Shown here piece after piece: positions 14,697 to 21,259 of a stretch of 22,033 nucleotides of DNA (the stretch's first letter is position 1; each line of letters starts with the position of its first letter). This DNA comes from Actinomycetota bacterium. Its GTDB lineage: Bacteria > Actinomycetota > Actinomycetes > Actinomycetales > Microbacteriaceae. The stretch lies in the NCBI GenBank assembly GCA_009703445.1, contig WLGA01000005.1, positions 1 to 22,033 on the forward strand, read 5' to 3'. Made by a program: the position numbers and the translations under genes. The notes beneath the pieces are model-generated. The model searched no databases, had not been told where the DNA came from, and worked only from the letters and a program-made list of their open reading frames with translations.

Positions 14697-15182
14697 ATGA
14701 AGAAAATGACAGAAGAAGCTACGCGCTGCTTTGATTCGCCAATCGGGAACATTGTCGTGAAGGCACGCAACAACAAGGTGGTGCATTTGACCATGGGTGG
14801 TCCTGAGGTTCCGGATGTCGGTAGCGCAAAAGTTCTCGACCTTGCCGAGAAGCAGCTAAAAAATTACTTCGCTGGCAAGAGTCGTGTTTTGGATTTTGAC
14901 GTCGAACTAAAGGGAACCGAATTCCAACGCGCCGTCTGGGATGAAATAAGCAAGATTGGCTTTGGCGAGACCAAGACCTACGGCGATATCGCAGTCGCTA
15001 TTGGTCGCCCAAAGGCCGTTCGCGCGGTTGGAGGCGCCGTGGGAGCAAACCCGGTTCCCCTGGTCGTTGGTTGCCACAGAGTTCTCGGCAGTTCGGGCAA
15101 AATCACTGGTTATTCGGGTGGCGATGGTCTGCCGACTAAGCGATGGCTGCTGGCCTTAGAGGGCCTTAGGGCGAAGGAATAG
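14697..15182 (+). CDS. ogt: Methylated-DNA--protein-cysteine methyltransferase (Ogt/MGMT-like), atypical active-site motif
   Basis: Single-use repair protein that moves the methyl group of O6-methylguanine in DNA onto its own cysteine. It has 161 residues. A degenerate N-terminal domain (1-65) is followed by the helix-turn-helix active domain: EFQRAVWDEISKI (75-87), TYGDIAVAIGRPKAVRAVGGAVGANPVP (94-121, Arg109 as the base-flipping arginine), then VGCHRVLGSSGKITGYSGG (124-142) with acceptor Cys126. The usual PCHR reads GCHR here: the proline before the cysteine is glycine, while Cys, His and Arg remain. ATG 14697 fits a leaderless start (TAGCGT six bases upstream). ATG 14706 has GAGG nine bases upstream and would give 158 residues. 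It is followed one base after its stop by tag, forming an alkylation-repair pair. Confidence 0.9.
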   Translation: MKKMTEEATRCFDSPIGNIVVKARNNKVVHLTMGGPEVPDVGSAKVLDLAEKQLKNYFAGKSRVLDFDVELKGTEFQRAVWDEISKIGFGETKTYGDIAVAIGRPKAVRAVGGAVGANPVPLVVGCHRVLGSSGKITGYSGGDGLPTKRWLLALEGLRAKE

Positions 15183-15183
15183 C

Positions 15184-15759
15184 TTGAGTTTCGTTAGGCA
15201 GTTCGAAGATGGCCTCGCCCGGTGCTCTTGGCTAAACAACGATCCTGTTTATATCGAATATCACGACCAAGAATGGGGCGTTGAAGTTCGAGGTGACCGA
15301 GAGATTTTCGAACGAATTACACTCGAAGGCTTCCAAGCGGGTTTGTCATGGATCTCCATCCTCAAACGCCGCGAGGGTTTCCGTGCTGCCTTTCACAACT
15401 TCGAGCTCGAAGCAGTCGCAGCGCTAACATCGAACGACGTCGAACGCCTGATGCTAGACATCGGCATCATCAGAAATCGCGCCAAGATTCTAAGCACCAT
15501 ACAAAACGCGAACGTCATCCTGGAAATGCAAGCCCATGGGGAGAGCATCAGTGACCTTGTCTGGAGCTTCCAACCCCCTGCGGTTGAACGGCAAGAAGGC
15601 GGCTTCAGCTGGTTGGCGATAACCCCGGAATCAACCGCGTTGAGCAAGGAACTTCGCCTGCGCGGATTTGGATTCGTCGGGCCAACGACCATGTACGCAA
15701 TGATGCAGGCTATCGGCATGGTCAAGGACCATGCGCCCGGTTGCCATAAGCGATACTAA
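15184..15759 (+). CDS. tag: DNA-3-methyladenine glycosylase I
   Basis: Base-excision repair glycosylase that removes 3-methyladenine from DNA. The 191-residue length is typical of Tag. Family blocks are RCSWLNNDPVYIEYHDQEWG (13-32), LEGFQAGLSWISILKRREGFR (47-67; Glu48 and Trp56 line the base pocket), GIIRNRAKI (94-102), and GPTTMYAMMQAIGMVKDHAPGCHKRY (166-191). Zinc ligands Cys14, His27, His183 and Cys187 are all present. The start is TTG at 15184, one base after the ogt stop, with GAAGGA ending six bases upstream. No in-frame ATG precedes the conserved RCSW. Coupled to the methyltransferase gene as a two-gene repair operon. Confidence 0.95.
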   Translation: MSFVRQFEDGLARCSWLNNDPVYIEYHDQEWGVEVRGDREIFERITLEGFQAGLSWISILKRREGFRAAFHNFELEAVAALTSNDVERLMLDIGIIRNRAKILSTIQNANVILEMQAHGESISDLVWSFQPPAVERQEGGFSWLAITPESTALSKELRLRGFGFVGPTTMYAMMQAIGMVKDHAPGCHKRY

Positions 15760-15763
15760 AGAC

Positions 15764-16906
15764 ATGTCACTCAAACGCCTTGCTCTTGGAATAGCCGCGA
15801 TTCTCGCTTTGGTTGGCGTCATGAACCTGGCTGCGTCGATTGCCTTGCCTCACCCACTGATTTCTCTAGGTGACAACAAGAGCGCGCCCGCTGGGCCGGG
15901 TGCGCGAGGCATGGCGTTGGCTTCCGATTCCAAAATGGCAATCATGCCCTACAACTTCGAATATGTTGCCGGCTCTGAACTGAGTGCCGAAGGTGGCAAG
16001 GGAAAAGTTTACGAACTGAAACTGGAAGGCTCTCCTGAGGCTGTCTTGCAGCGGGCCGCAAAGGCTTTCGGCCTGCAGGGTGAAGTTCGCAAGAGTTCAT
16101 ACTGGTCGGCTGAAAACCCGAGCTACTTCATAGGGTCAGAAGATGGCTCAAGCCCCAGCCTTTCAATCTGGTGGAACGGCACCGGCAATTGGTACTACAG
16201 CAACTACGCCGCACAGGTCGAGCTGCCTTGTCTTCGAACCGACAAGGCTGAGGATGGTTCGGAGTATTGCGCCGAATATCCTGAGCAGAAACCAACCCCA
16301 GAACTACTGCCAAGCCGCGCCGAAGTCTTGAAGGAAGCCCAGCGAATCTTCGGAGCCACCGGTCTGAAGGTTTCACCGGACGATATTGCCGTTTATCGCG
16401 ATCAATGGTCTGCCTCGGCAACCGCAAGTCAAAAAATTTCCGGCCAAGATACTGCGATCACCTGGTCAATCGGTTACGACTCCAAAGGAAATCTGGCTTG
16501 GGCCTCGGGCAACTCAGTGACTGCGGTTGAGCGCGGCGAATACCAAACCGTTTCGGCCAAGAGCGCGGTTACGCGACTTGCCGATTGGCGCTGGTTTGGT
16601 GCACCGGCTAATAACGCCTATCCAGTGACTGAACCGACAAACAAAATGGAAACTCTGGACCTACCAACTAACTCTTCTGGCGAGATTGAAACGGTTGTTG
16701 TAACCGTCAACGAGTCAACGAAACACCTTCTGCAGATCTGGGACAAATCTGGCGGGTCTTGGCTGGTTCCTGGCTATGGCCTCACCGGCTCAAACGGGTC
16801 ATTGAATTTTGTGGTTTCGCTCATTGAAGGCGTAATCGAACTGCCAGAACCGATTGCTATCGAGCCCGGCATGCCGGAACCATCCGTCGAGCAGATGACC
16901 AAGTAA
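15764..16906 (+). CDS. Exported or membrane-anchored protein of unknown function, 380 residues
   Basis: Not recognised. The ATG at 15764 is four bases after the tag stop. An in-frame ATG at 15731 would overlap tag by 29 bases and add 11 polar residues before the signal, so it is rejected. Residues 5-29 are a hydrophobic helix after KR (signal anchor or uncleaved signal peptide). A low-complexity stretch follows (about 36-55, SAPAGPGARG). The exported part is rich in Trp and Tyr (SIWWNGTGNWYYSNYA, 134-149; LADWRWFGAP, 272-281) and has only two cysteines, Cys156 and Cys169, which could form a disulfide. Segments 83-105 and 183-202 (EAVLQRAAKAFGL; EVLKEAQRIFGATGL) resemble each other and may be two copies of a small alpha-beta unit. 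The C-terminus is proline- and glutamate-rich. Transcription with ogt-tag is likely by position, but a role in repair is not implied. Confidence 0.8.
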   Translation: MSLKRLALGIAAILALVGVMNLAASIALPHPLISLGDNKSAPAGPGARGMALASDSKMAIMPYNFEYVAGSELSAEGGKGKVYELKLEGSPEAVLQRAAKAFGLQGEVRKSSYWSAENPSYFIGSEDGSSPSLSIWWNGTGNWYYSNYAAQVELPCLRTDKAEDGSEYCAEYPEQKPTPELLPSRAEVLKEAQRIFGATGLKVSPDDIAVYRDQWSASATASQKISGQDTAITWSIGYDSKGNLAWASGNSVTAVERGEYQTVSAKSAVTRLADWRWFGAPANNAYPVTEPTNKMETLDLPTNSSGEIETVVVTVNESTKHLLQIWDKSGGSWLVPGYGLTGSNGSLNFVVSLIEGVIELPEPIAIEPGMPEPSVEQMTK

Positions 16907-17617
16907 CTAGGTAGCACTCCGAGTCAAAACGGTCAATTGGGAGCCAGTGACTTCAATCTTGAGCCCAGCTTTAGCAGCGCACTTCTGCAGATCTTTGATG
17001 GTTTGAGGTGGCGTTGCAGCCGTCAATGCAGCTCGCACTAACTGCCCTTTGGCTTTCTTGTTGAAGTGATTGAGCTGCTCTCGAGAGCCATCCTCGCGCT
17101 CAACAAACACCTTAACTTCGTAGGCCTCGACGCCCTCGGGGATCGGCGCCAGGTCGCCGTAGGTTTTCGAGCGAAGGTCAATCAAAATTCCGCCAGTCAA
17201 TCTTGGCCAAATTGCGAGATGCGCCTCCCCCCAGAGTTTCTTGAGATTCAACCCGTTGACCGTTTTCGTTGCGTTGATTTTGTATTCGGGAATCAAGTCT
17301 GTTGCCGGAATCAAACCGAACATGGCCGACTGAATTAAGACTGTTGACTTCGCGCGGTCTACTTCGCTCTGGGTTAACGAGTTGTGCTCGGTGGGCGTGC
17401 CCTTCAGGCCTCGCCCGTGCAAGGCGCCATAGAGGGTTCCTGTGTAGCGGTCTAAGGCGCGCATGGTTGGCGCGGTGAGCAGTTCCTTCGCCCCGGCAGC
17501 ATCCATGACCGCTTCACGCGCCTTATTCAAGCCACCAAAGGTGAGTGCCACTTGATCGATGGTCAACAAACCGCCACCTGGGCGTTTCGATTCGGATGGT
17601 GGCAACAGGAACAACAT
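16907..17617 (-). CDS. yaaA: YaaA-family (UPF0246) peroxide-stress protein
   Basis: Cytoplasmic protein of the YaaA/DUF328 family, which in E. coli lowers free iron and limits oxidative damage under peroxide. It has 236 residues. The diagnostic N-terminus MLFLLPPSESKRPGGG (1-16) and later blocks LYGALHGRGL, MFGLIPATDLIPEYKINATKT, IDLRSKTYGDLAPIP and LNHFNKKAKGQLVRA are typical of the actinobacterial version. The ATG at 17615-17617 has a minus-strand TAGCAT box six bases upstream and no Shine-Dalgarno, suggesting a leaderless transcript. Its stop (TAG, 16907-16909) abuts the TAA of the unknown exported-protein gene with no gap and no visible terminator. Biochemical function in this lineage is unproven. 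Confidence 0.9.
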   Translation of the reverse strand: MLFLLPPSESKRPGGGLLTIDQVALTFGGLNKAREAVMDAAGAKELLTAPTMRALDRYTGTLYGALHGRGLKGTPTEHNSLTQSEVDRAKSTVLIQSAMFGLIPATDLIPEYKINATKTVNGLNLKKLWGEAHLAIWPRLTGGILIDLRSKTYGDLAPIPEGVEAYEVKVFVEREDGSREQLNHFNKKAKGQLVRAALTAATPPQTIKDLQKCAAKAGLKIEVTGSQLTVLTRSAT

Positions 17618-17623
17618 GGTTCA

Positions 17624-17629
17624 ATGCTA
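17624..17629 (-). promoter_or_regulatory. Candidate -10 box of a leaderless yaaA promoter
   Basis: The minus strand reads TAGCAT, six bases (TGAACC), then ATG. It sits in a 34-bp divergent gap with another such box facing the other way (17640-17645), so each promoter's -35 would overlap the other gene's start codon. Confidence 0.45.
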
Positions 17630-17639
17630 AAGCCCCACC

Positions 17640-17645
17640 TAGACT
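17640..17645 (+). promoter_or_regulatory. Candidate -10 box of a leaderless adenosyltransferase-gene promoter
   Basis: TAGACT, six bases (TGAATC), then ATG at 17652. The ten bases TAGACTTGAA are identical to those before gabT. No Shine-Dalgarno is present. Confidence 0.5.
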
Positions 17646-17651
17646 TGAATC

Positions 17652-18272
17652 ATGGTCAAACTCACAAAGATTTACACCCGCACGGGCGATGAAGGTATGA
17701 CCGGGCTTAGCGATTTCACCCGAGCCCGCAAGACAGACCCTCGAATTGAGGCATACGCGGATGTTGACGAGGCCAACTCTGCCATCGGTGTTGCAGTTGC
17801 ATTGGCCAAGGATGAGTTCGACACTGAAACACTCGAGCTATTGCTTCGAATTCAGAATGACTTGTTCGATCTTGGCGCTGACCTGTCAAACCCTCTGAAC
17901 GAACACTACGAATACGATCCAATCCGGATCGAAGAAGCCTGGATTGTTGATCTCGAGAATTCGATTGACAAGTACAACAGCGGTTTAGGCAAGTTAGATT
18001 CGTTCATCTTGCCGGGCGGATCCGGGCTTGCCGCAGGATTGCACCTGGCTCGAACCGTGGTTCGTCGGGCCGAACGAGCCACTTGGCATGCAATCGAGGC
18101 GTACGGCACTGAGCCCGCCAAGAAGGGCCAACCAAATGGTGGCATCAACGTAGCCGCAGCCAAGTATTTGAACCGCCTCAGCGACCTGCTATTCGTGCTG
18201 GCACGATACGCGAACGTCAAGCACGGCGGCGACGTCAAGTGGGTTCCGAGCAAGGCTCGCTCGCGGGGTTAG
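17652..18272 (+). CDS. PduO-type cob(I)alamin adenosyltransferase
   Basis: ATP:corrinoid adenosyltransferase that makes adenosylcobalamin from cob(I)alamin. It has 206 residues and is all-helical, of the PduO/MMAB type. Family blocks are the ATP-binding YTRTGDEGMTGL (8-19), RIEAYADVDEANSAIG (31-46; most relatives have VDELNS), FILPGGS (118-124), RRAERATW (138-145), and YLNRLSDLLFVLARYAN (172-188). The gene lies between yaaA and the end of the ATP synthase operon; from memory, a PduO homologue near the atp operon is also found in mycobacteria. No other cobalamin gene or B12-dependent enzyme is in the window, so what the cofactor serves cannot be read here. The start appears leaderless. Confidence 0.93.
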   Translation: MVKLTKIYTRTGDEGMTGLSDFTRARKTDPRIEAYADVDEANSAIGVAVALAKDEFDTETLELLLRIQNDLFDLGADLSNPLNEHYEYDPIRIEEAWIVDLENSIDKYNSGLGKLDSFILPGGSGLAAGLHLARTVVRRAERATWHAIEAYGTEPAKKGQPNGGINVAAAKYLNRLSDLLFVLARYANVKHGGDVKWVPSKARSRG

Positions 18273-18274
18273 TC

Positions 18275-18526
18275 GTGCCAGAACTACTAATCATCGTTGG
18301 TGTGGCAATTGTCTTCGTGGCTGCGATTTTTATCCCCTTCCGCCTGCCAGAGAGGAAAACCCCTAGGCGTAAACGCTATCGAGGCGGCCTAGGCCCGGCA
18401 CTGGGTGCGATCAACGAAATCTTCAACCCAAGCGCGCTGAAGGCATCGATGATCCTTGAAGAGAAGAAGATCGCCCGCAAGGCAACTCCAGCTGCCGAAG
18501 ATCCGCTGGATAGACCTTTCAAATAA
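18275..18526 (+). CDS. Small single-pass membrane protein, unknown function
   Basis: 83 residues from GTG 18275, three bases after the adenosyltransferase stop. GGGG about six bases upstream is a weak ribosome-binding site. A start at 18239 would overlap the previous gene by 34 bases and is less likely. Residues 2-22 (PELLIIVGVAIVFVAAIFIPF) form one membrane helix. A strongly basic segment follows (PERKTPRRKRYRGG), placing the tail in the cytoplasm, then a mixed, probably helical region (ALGAINEIFNPSALKAS). No family recognised. It sits between the adenosyltransferase gene and the atp operon, and its transcript ends at a clear hairpin. Confidence 0.7.
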   Translation: MPELLIIVGVAIVFVAAIFIPFRLPERKTPRRKRYRGGLGPALGAINEIFNPSALKASMILEEKKIARKATPAAEDPLDRPFK

Positions 18527-18558
18527 GAAAACCCCGACCAATCGGCCGGGGTTTTCTT
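18525..18558. terminator. Bidirectional intrinsic terminator between the small membrane protein gene and atpC
   Basis: AAGAAAACCCCG (18525-18536) pairs with CGGGGTTTTCTT (18547-18558). The inner bases allow two more G-C pairs after one mismatch, around a four-base loop. TTTT follows on the plus strand, and the A-run at the other end gives T-residues on the minus strand. It starts within the stop codon of the plus-strand gene and lies 9 bp past the atpC stop, so it serves both converging operons. Confidence 0.88.
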
Positions 18559-18567
18559 TTGAAACTT

Positions 18568-18825
18568 TTAGATCAGAGCAGCGTGACGTGCAACAACGGT
18601 TACAACATCCTTCTCGATTGATAGGAAGCCATCCTCGGCCGAAGCCTTGATGATTTCTCCACCCTCAAGAGTGATGCGCACCTCGCCTGATGCAAGAATC
18701 GCAAGCATTGGCTCGTGGCCTGGTAGCAAACCGATTTCACCTTCGACGGTCTTAGCGACCACCATCTTGGCTTCTCCAGTCCATACGGCCTGGTCGGCGG
18801 CTACTAGCTCAACGTGCAGTGCCAT
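18568..18825 (-). CDS. atpC: F1F0 ATP synthase epsilon subunit, short form without C-terminal helices
   Basis: Central-stalk subunit linking the F1 rotor to the c-ring. It has only 85 residues. The N-terminal beta-sandwich is complete (LHVELVAADQAVWTGEAKMV, GEIGLLPGHEPMLAIL, DGFLSIEKDVVTVVARHA), but the two C-terminal helices that in E. coli and Bacillus reach into F1 and inhibit ATP hydrolysis are absent. The stop is genuine: a terminator follows within 10 bp and no continuation is visible. The ATG lies two bases after the atpD stop. I recall a similarly short epsilon from other Microbacteriaceae, so this is probably lineage-typical rather than decay. Confidence 0.95.
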   Translation of the reverse strand: MALHVELVAADQAVWTGEAKMVVAKTVEGEIGLLPGHEPMLAILASGEVRITLEGGEIIKASAEDGFLSIEKDVVTVVARHAALI

Positions 18826-18827
18826 TG

Positions 18828-20285
18828 TTACTTACCTGATTCCTTCTGAATTCTGTCCCACTCGCGTAGAACGTCTTCGATTCCACCGACGTTGAAGAAG
18901 GCCTGCTCGCCAACCTGGTCGAAGTCACCGCGTGCGATGGCTGAGAAGCCCTCGATGGTGTCCTTTAGTGGAACGGTCGAACCTGCAACACCGGTGAACT
19001 TGGTAGCCATGTAGGTGTTCTGCGATAGGAATCGCTGGATACGACGTGCTCGTGAAACGGTGATCTTGTCTTCTTCAGAAAGCTCTTCAACACCAAGGAT
19101 GGCGATGATTTCCTGAAGCTCCTTGTTCTTCTGAAGGATTGACTTGACCAAGGTTGCGGTCTCGTAGTGGTCCTTCGAGATGTAACGAGGGTCCAAGATA
19201 CGTGAAGTCGAGGTCAGTGGGTCCACCGCTGGGTACAGACCCTGAGATGCGATTTCACGAGAAAGCTCGGTGGTCGCGTCAAGGTGAGCAAAGGTCGTTG
19301 CCGGGGCTGGGTCGGTGTAGTCGTCAGCAGGTACGTAAATAGCCTGTAGCGAGGTAATCGAGTGACCACGAGTCGAGGTGATGCGCTCCTGAAGGAGACC
19401 CATCTCGTCAGCCAAGTTTGGCTGGTAACCCACAGCAGAAGGCATGCGGCCAAGAAGGGTTGAAACCTCTGAACCTGCCTGAGTAAAGCGGAAGATGTTG
19501 TCGATGAACAACAGAACGTCCTGCTTCTGAACATCGCGGAAGTACTCCGCCATGGTTAGCGCTGAAAGCGCTACGCGAAGACGCGTGCCAGGTGGCTCAT
19601 CCATCTGGCCGAAGACCAGTGCAGTCTTGTCGATAACGCCTGACTCGGTCATTTCGTCGATAAGGTCGTTACCTTCACGGGTACGCTCACCAACACCGGC
19701 GAATACAGACACACCATCGTGGTTTTCTGCCACGCGGTAGATCATTTCCTGGATCAGAACGGTCTTACCAACACCAGCACCACCGAATAGACCAATCTTT
19801 CCACCCTGAACATAAGGGGTTAGAAGGTCGATGACCTTGATACCGGTCTCGAACATGTTGGTCTTTGACTCAAGCTGGTCGAACTTTGGTGGCTGACGGT
19901 GGATTGACCAACGTTCCTTAACGTCGATCTTCTCGCCCTTAGCCGCGTTTAGAACGTCACCGGTCACGTTGAATACGCGACCCTTGGTTACGTCACCAAC
20001 TGGAACTGAGATTGGAGCGCCGGTGTCGGTAACGACGCCGCCACGGACCAAACCGTCAGTTGGCTTCAAAGCGATAGCGCGCACTAGGTCGTCGCCTAGG
20101 TGCTGAGCGACCTCGAGAGTAAGAGTGGTCTTCTCGCCGTCTAGGTCGATTTCAGTGGTGAGCGCGTTGTAGATAGCAGGGATGGCATCGTGAGGGAACT
20201 CGATGTCAACCACTGGACCGGTAACGCGAGCAATGCGTCCGGTGCCGGCTGCGGTTACTGCAGCCTTCTTCTTGGTCTCGGCCAT
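18828..20285 (-). CDS. atpD: F1F0 ATP synthase beta subunit
   Basis: Catalytic nucleotide-binding subunit of F1, 485 residues, normal length. The beta-barrel domain is at about 18-95. Walker A is GGAGVGKT (168-175), the catalytic glutamate is in GVGERTREG (Glu200), Walker B is LLFIDNIFRF (Asp262), and VGYQPNLADEMG is at 285-296. The lever motif reads EELSEED rather than DELSEED, a mild change. A basic, alanine-rich N-terminus (MAETKKKAAVTAAGTGR) precedes the barrel, as in other actinobacteria. The ATG has a purine-rich but weak ribosome-binding site (AAAGAGAC). It lies 15 bp after atpG. Confidence 0.98.
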   Translation of the reverse strand: MAETKKKAAVTAAGTGRIARVTGPVVDIEFPHDAIPAIYNALTTEIDLDGEKTTLTLEVAQHLGDDLVRAIALKPTDGLVRGGVVTDTGAPISVPVGDVTKGRVFNVTGDVLNAAKGEKIDVKERWSIHRQPPKFDQLESKTNMFETGIKVIDLLTPYVQGGKIGLFGGAGVGKTVLIQEMIYRVAENHDGVSVFAGVGERTREGNDLIDEMTESGVIDKTALVFGQMDEPPGTRLRVALSALTMAEYFRDVQKQDVLLFIDNIFRFTQAGSEVSTLLGRMPSAVGYQPNLADEMGLLQERITSTRGHSITSLQAIYVPADDYTDPAPATTFAHLDATTELSREIASQGLYPAVDPLTSTSRILDPRYISKDHYETATLVKSILQKNKELQEIIAILGVEELSEEDKITVSRARRIQRFLSQNTYMATKFTGVAGSTVPLKDTIEGFSAIARGDFDQVGEQAFFNVGGIEDVLREWDRIQKESGK

Positions 20286-20300
20286 GTCTCTTTCTTTCTC

Positions 20301-21209
20301 TTAGTCTTCGTTGCCGGCGGTAGACAGTGCGTCTGCTCCACCAACAATTTCGGAAATCTGCTGGGTAATCTCAGACTGGCGAGCTGAGTTGCTCAGTCTG
20401 GTGTAGTTCTTGATCAACTTGTCTGCGTTGTCAGTAGCCGACTTCATGGCCTTCTGACGTGCTGCGTGTTCCGAAGCGGCCGACTGCAACATTGCGTTGA
20501 AGATACGGCTCTCGATGTAAACAGGGAGAAGTGCGTCGAGCACCTTGTTTACGTCTGGCTCGAACTCGTAGAGAGGGAAAACTTCGCTCTCGGTTGGCTC
20601 TTCGGTGCCTTCCACGACCTCTAGAGGTAGAAGACGGACAACTTCAGGAACCTGGGCAATCATCGAAACGAAACGGTTTGAGACCAAGTGAATCTCGTCA
20701 ACGCCACCGTCTGCGTAGTCGGTGTTGAAAGCTGCAACAACCGCGTCAGCAATCTCCTTGGCAGTGTCAAACACTGGCAAGTCGGTGCCGCCGATCCAGC
20801 TGCGAACAGCCTCACGACGGCGGAAGTTGAAGTTAGCAACAGCCTTGCGACCGATTAGGTAGTAAACAACTTCCTTACCCTGCTCTTCGAGGAGGTTTGA
20901 TAGCTGCTCTGCTTCCTTTAGAACGTTCGATGAGAACGCTCCGGCAAGACCGCGGTCAGAGGTAAAGATAACGACTGCTGCGCGATCGATGCGGGCCGGC
21001 TCAGTGGTCAGTGGGTGATCTACGTTTCCGAAGGTTGCCACTGCCGAGACAGCACGAGTCACAGCACGTGCATACGGGTTTGCCGCTGCCAGGCGCTGCT
21101 GTGCCTTATAGATTCGCGAAGCAGAGATTAGCTCCATGGCACGAGTGATCTTCTTGGTGGTCTGAGCAGACTTAATTTTCTGTCTGTAGACGCGAAGTTG
21201 CGCTCCCAT
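20301..21209 (-). CDS. atpG: F1F0 ATP synthase gamma subunit
   Basis: Rotor shaft of F1, 302 residues. Its two terminal helices form the coiled coil inside the alpha3beta3 ring: N-terminal RVYRQKIKSAQTTKKITRAM (6-25) and C-terminal LSNSARQSEITQQISEIVGGADAL. The middle Rossmann-like domain contains VVIFTSDRGLAGAFSSNVL. A central acidic insert (VVEGTEEPTESEVFPLYEFEP) is consistent with actinobacterial forms. The ATG is preceded by GGAG six bases upstream. It lies 50 bp after atpA. Confidence 0.97.
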   Translation of the reverse strand: MGAQLRVYRQKIKSAQTTKKITRAMELISASRIYKAQQRLAAANPYARAVTRAVSAVATFGNVDHPLTTEPARIDRAAVVIFTSDRGLAGAFSSNVLKEAEQLSNLLEEQGKEVVYYLIGRKAVANFNFRRREAVRSWIGGTDLPVFDTAKEIADAVVAAFNTDYADGGVDEIHLVSNRFVSMIAQVPEVVRLLPLEVVEGTEEPTESEVFPLYEFEPDVNKVLDALLPVYIESRIFNAMLQSAASEHAARQKAMKSATDNADKLIKNYTRLSNSARQSEITQQISEIVGGADALSTAGNED

Positions 21210-21259
21210 GTCTCTCTCCGTTCCTTAAATAGAAGTTGTTTGTTTAGGCGTAGAAGTTA

